Positions 30,070 through 30,962 of a DNA stretch of 30,962 nt are shown in pieces. Position 1 is the first letter of the stretch. Every line of letters begins with the position of its first letter. The position numbers and the translations under genes are program-made. The notes under the pieces were generated by a model, which saw nothing but the letters and a program-made list of their open reading frames with translations, made no database searches and was not told the DNA's origin. Origin of the DNA: an uncultured Collinsella sp. (GTDB taxonomy: Bacteria > Actinomycetota > Coriobacteriia > Coriobacteriales > Coriobacteriaceae); contig CAJLLB010000008.1 of assembly GCA_905207425.1 (NCBI GenBank), positions 1-30,962 of the forward strand, read 5' to 3'.

Positions 30070-30802
30070 GACCGTCATTATGGGAACGGGCCGCATGGGC
30101 TCGCTCATCCGCACTACCGCCGAAGGCATTGTCGACGCCGCCGGGCAGCCCGTTTTTGATATCGTGGCCCAGATTGGCTTCGATTTGAGCGAGCTCGAGA
30201 ACGCACCGGCTGCCGACGTCATCATCGACTTCTCGAACGTCGCGACCTTCGACGCCGTCGTCGCCTATGTCGAGCGCACGGGCGCGGCGTTGGTCTCAGG
30301 CACCACAGGCTACACCCCCGAGCAGATGGACCGCCTGCGTGAGCTGGGCCAGAACACCCGCGTTATGCACTCGGGCAATTACTCCATCGGTATCGCAGCC
30401 CTGCGCCATCTGGTAGCGCAGGCTACACGCGAGCTGCCCGGCTTTGACTGCGAAATCGTCGAGACGCACCACAACCAAAAGGTTGACGCCCCCAGCGGCA
30501 CTGCCAAGCTACTGCTCGACGCCATCGTCGAAGCTGAGCCCGAAGCAGGCTACCGCCCCGTCTATGGCCGCGAGGGCATGTGCGGAGCGCGCGACCCCAA
30601 GGAGATCGGCATGCACTCGCTGCGCGGCGGCACTGTCGCCGGCGTCCACGAAGTGAGTTTCTTTGGCCAGGACGAGGAGGTCACGCTCACGCACCGCGCC
30701 ACGAGCCGTCAGATCTTTGTCAACGGCGCCCTGGCAGCCGCGCAGAAGCTCGTCACCCGCGAGCCTGGCTTCTATACGTTCGACCAGGTCATGTTTGCCT
30801 AA
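30062..30802 (+). CDS. dapB: 4-hydroxy-tetrahydrodipicolinate reductase
   Basis: Reduces the DapA product with NAD(P)H. At 246 residues it has the usual DapB length. The N-terminal GTGRMG (8-13) binds the dinucleotide. The catalytic ETHHNQKVDAPSGTA has His136-His137, Lys140 and DAPSGTA 142-148; a SGTTGY block is also present. The TTG at 30062 starts the protein as MIKTVIMG, the expected DapB beginning, and overlaps the fusion gene stop by 8 bases, so translation is probably coupled. dapH follows after 39 bases. Confidence 0.95.
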   Translation: MIKTVIMGTGRMGSLIRTTAEGIVDAAGQPVFDIVAQIGFDLSELENAPAADVIIDFSNVATFDAVVAYVERTGAALVSGTTGYTPEQMDRLRELGQNTRVMHSGNYSIGIAALRHLVAQATRELPGFDCEIVETHHNQKVDAPSGTAKLLLDAIVEAEPEAGYRPVYGREGMCGARDPKEIGMHSLRGGTVAGVHEVSFFGQDEEVTLTHRATSRQIFVNGALAAAQKLVTREPGFYTFDQVMFA

Positions 30803-30841
30803 CCAGGTATCAACCGGATCCACCCAAAGGAGAGACAGCAA

Positions 30842-30962
30842 ATGAGCAATGCAGCCGAGATGGATGCACAGGAGATTATCAACTACATCGCCACCGCGCC
30901 CAAAAAGACGCCCGTTAAGCTGTACGTGCGCGAGAAGCCGGGCATGAAGGTCCAGTGGGGCA
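30842..30962 (+). CDS. dapH: Tetrahydrodipicolinate N-acetyltransferase, N-terminus only
   Basis: The frame starts at ATG 30842 after AAAGGAG and runs off the window after 40 codons. The visible DAQEIINYIATAPKKTPVK and VREKPGMKV fit the N-terminal helical domain of the DapH/DapD acyltransferases. It would acetylate tetrahydrodipicolinate after DapB, so the pathway uses the N-acetyl branch if the assignment holds. Only the N-terminus is visible; the left-handed beta-helix that would confirm it lies outside. Confidence 0.75.
   Translation, partial: MSNAAEMDAQEIINYIATAPKKTPVKLYVREKPGMKVQWG

Noticed and set aside
1..30962. tRNA, rRNA or prophage genes
   Set aside because: I saw no tRNA-like cloverleaf ends, no rRNA sequence and no phage structural or integrase genes when reading both strands.

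Overview
The window is about 31 kb of high-GC, gene-dense bacterial chromosome. Gene content points to a fermentative, Gram-positive anaerobe of the class Coriobacteriia, and Collinsella or a close relative is my best guess. The support is two acetate kinases, a sortase-anchored C69 dipeptidase, a D-aspartate ligase next to a racemase (a peptidoglycan cross-bridge system), an ECF transporter, and strong GGAG-type ribosome binding sites. The genus is an inference from content and style; no 16S or other marker gene is present.

Layout. Positions 1-1818 hold the 3' part of a Zn/Cd-type P1B ATPase. 2255-4776 (minus) hold two acetate kinase paralogues, each with its own terminator. 4897-7067 (minus) hold an MFS transporter and a LysR regulator. 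7109-11272 (minus) hold a HIT hydrolase, xseB, xseA, a YugP-like membrane zinc peptidase and ribonuclease D. 11371-14646 (plus) hold a lipid kinase, a 30-residue membrane protein too short for routine gene finders, and a wall-anchored C69 peptidase. 14767-18322 (plus) hold a tryptophan-rich leader peptide with a terminator, an S component, a palindromic intergenic element, a fused double ABC ATPase and EcfT. 18448-20535 (minus) hold the D-aspartate ligase and racemase. Then come a MOSC protein, a secreted coiled-coil wall hydrolase (both plus), and a minus-strand run: Ser/Thr kinase, HTH protein, FxLYD protein, small membrane protein and orphan HigA-type antitoxin. The right end holds a minus-strand M20 amidohydrolase facing a lysine riboswitch, then a lysA-dapA fused frame, dapB and the start of dapH.

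How it works together. Two amino-acid circuits are controlled by RNA. A leader peptide with three consecutive Trp codons, mutually exclusive pairings and an intrinsic terminator sits just upstream of an ECF-type transporter, which suggests tryptophan uptake controlled by ribosome stalling. A lysine riboswitch whose P1 3' strand is shared with a stem ending at the ribosome binding site precedes the lysine/DAP operon, which is probably N-acetyl-type, with the M20 enzyme as a candidate deacetylase. Several genes relate to the envelope: D-Asp ligase and racemase, wall hydrolase, C69 enzyme, lipid kinase and membrane kinase.

The strongest candidates for something undescribed are the Trp-leader/ECF locus (14767-18322), the LysA-DapA fusion with an internal ribosome binding site (27760-30069), and a 14-bp hairpin that hides the ribosome binding site of the FxLYD gene (25176-25229). 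All pairings were found by eye; no folding or database search was run.
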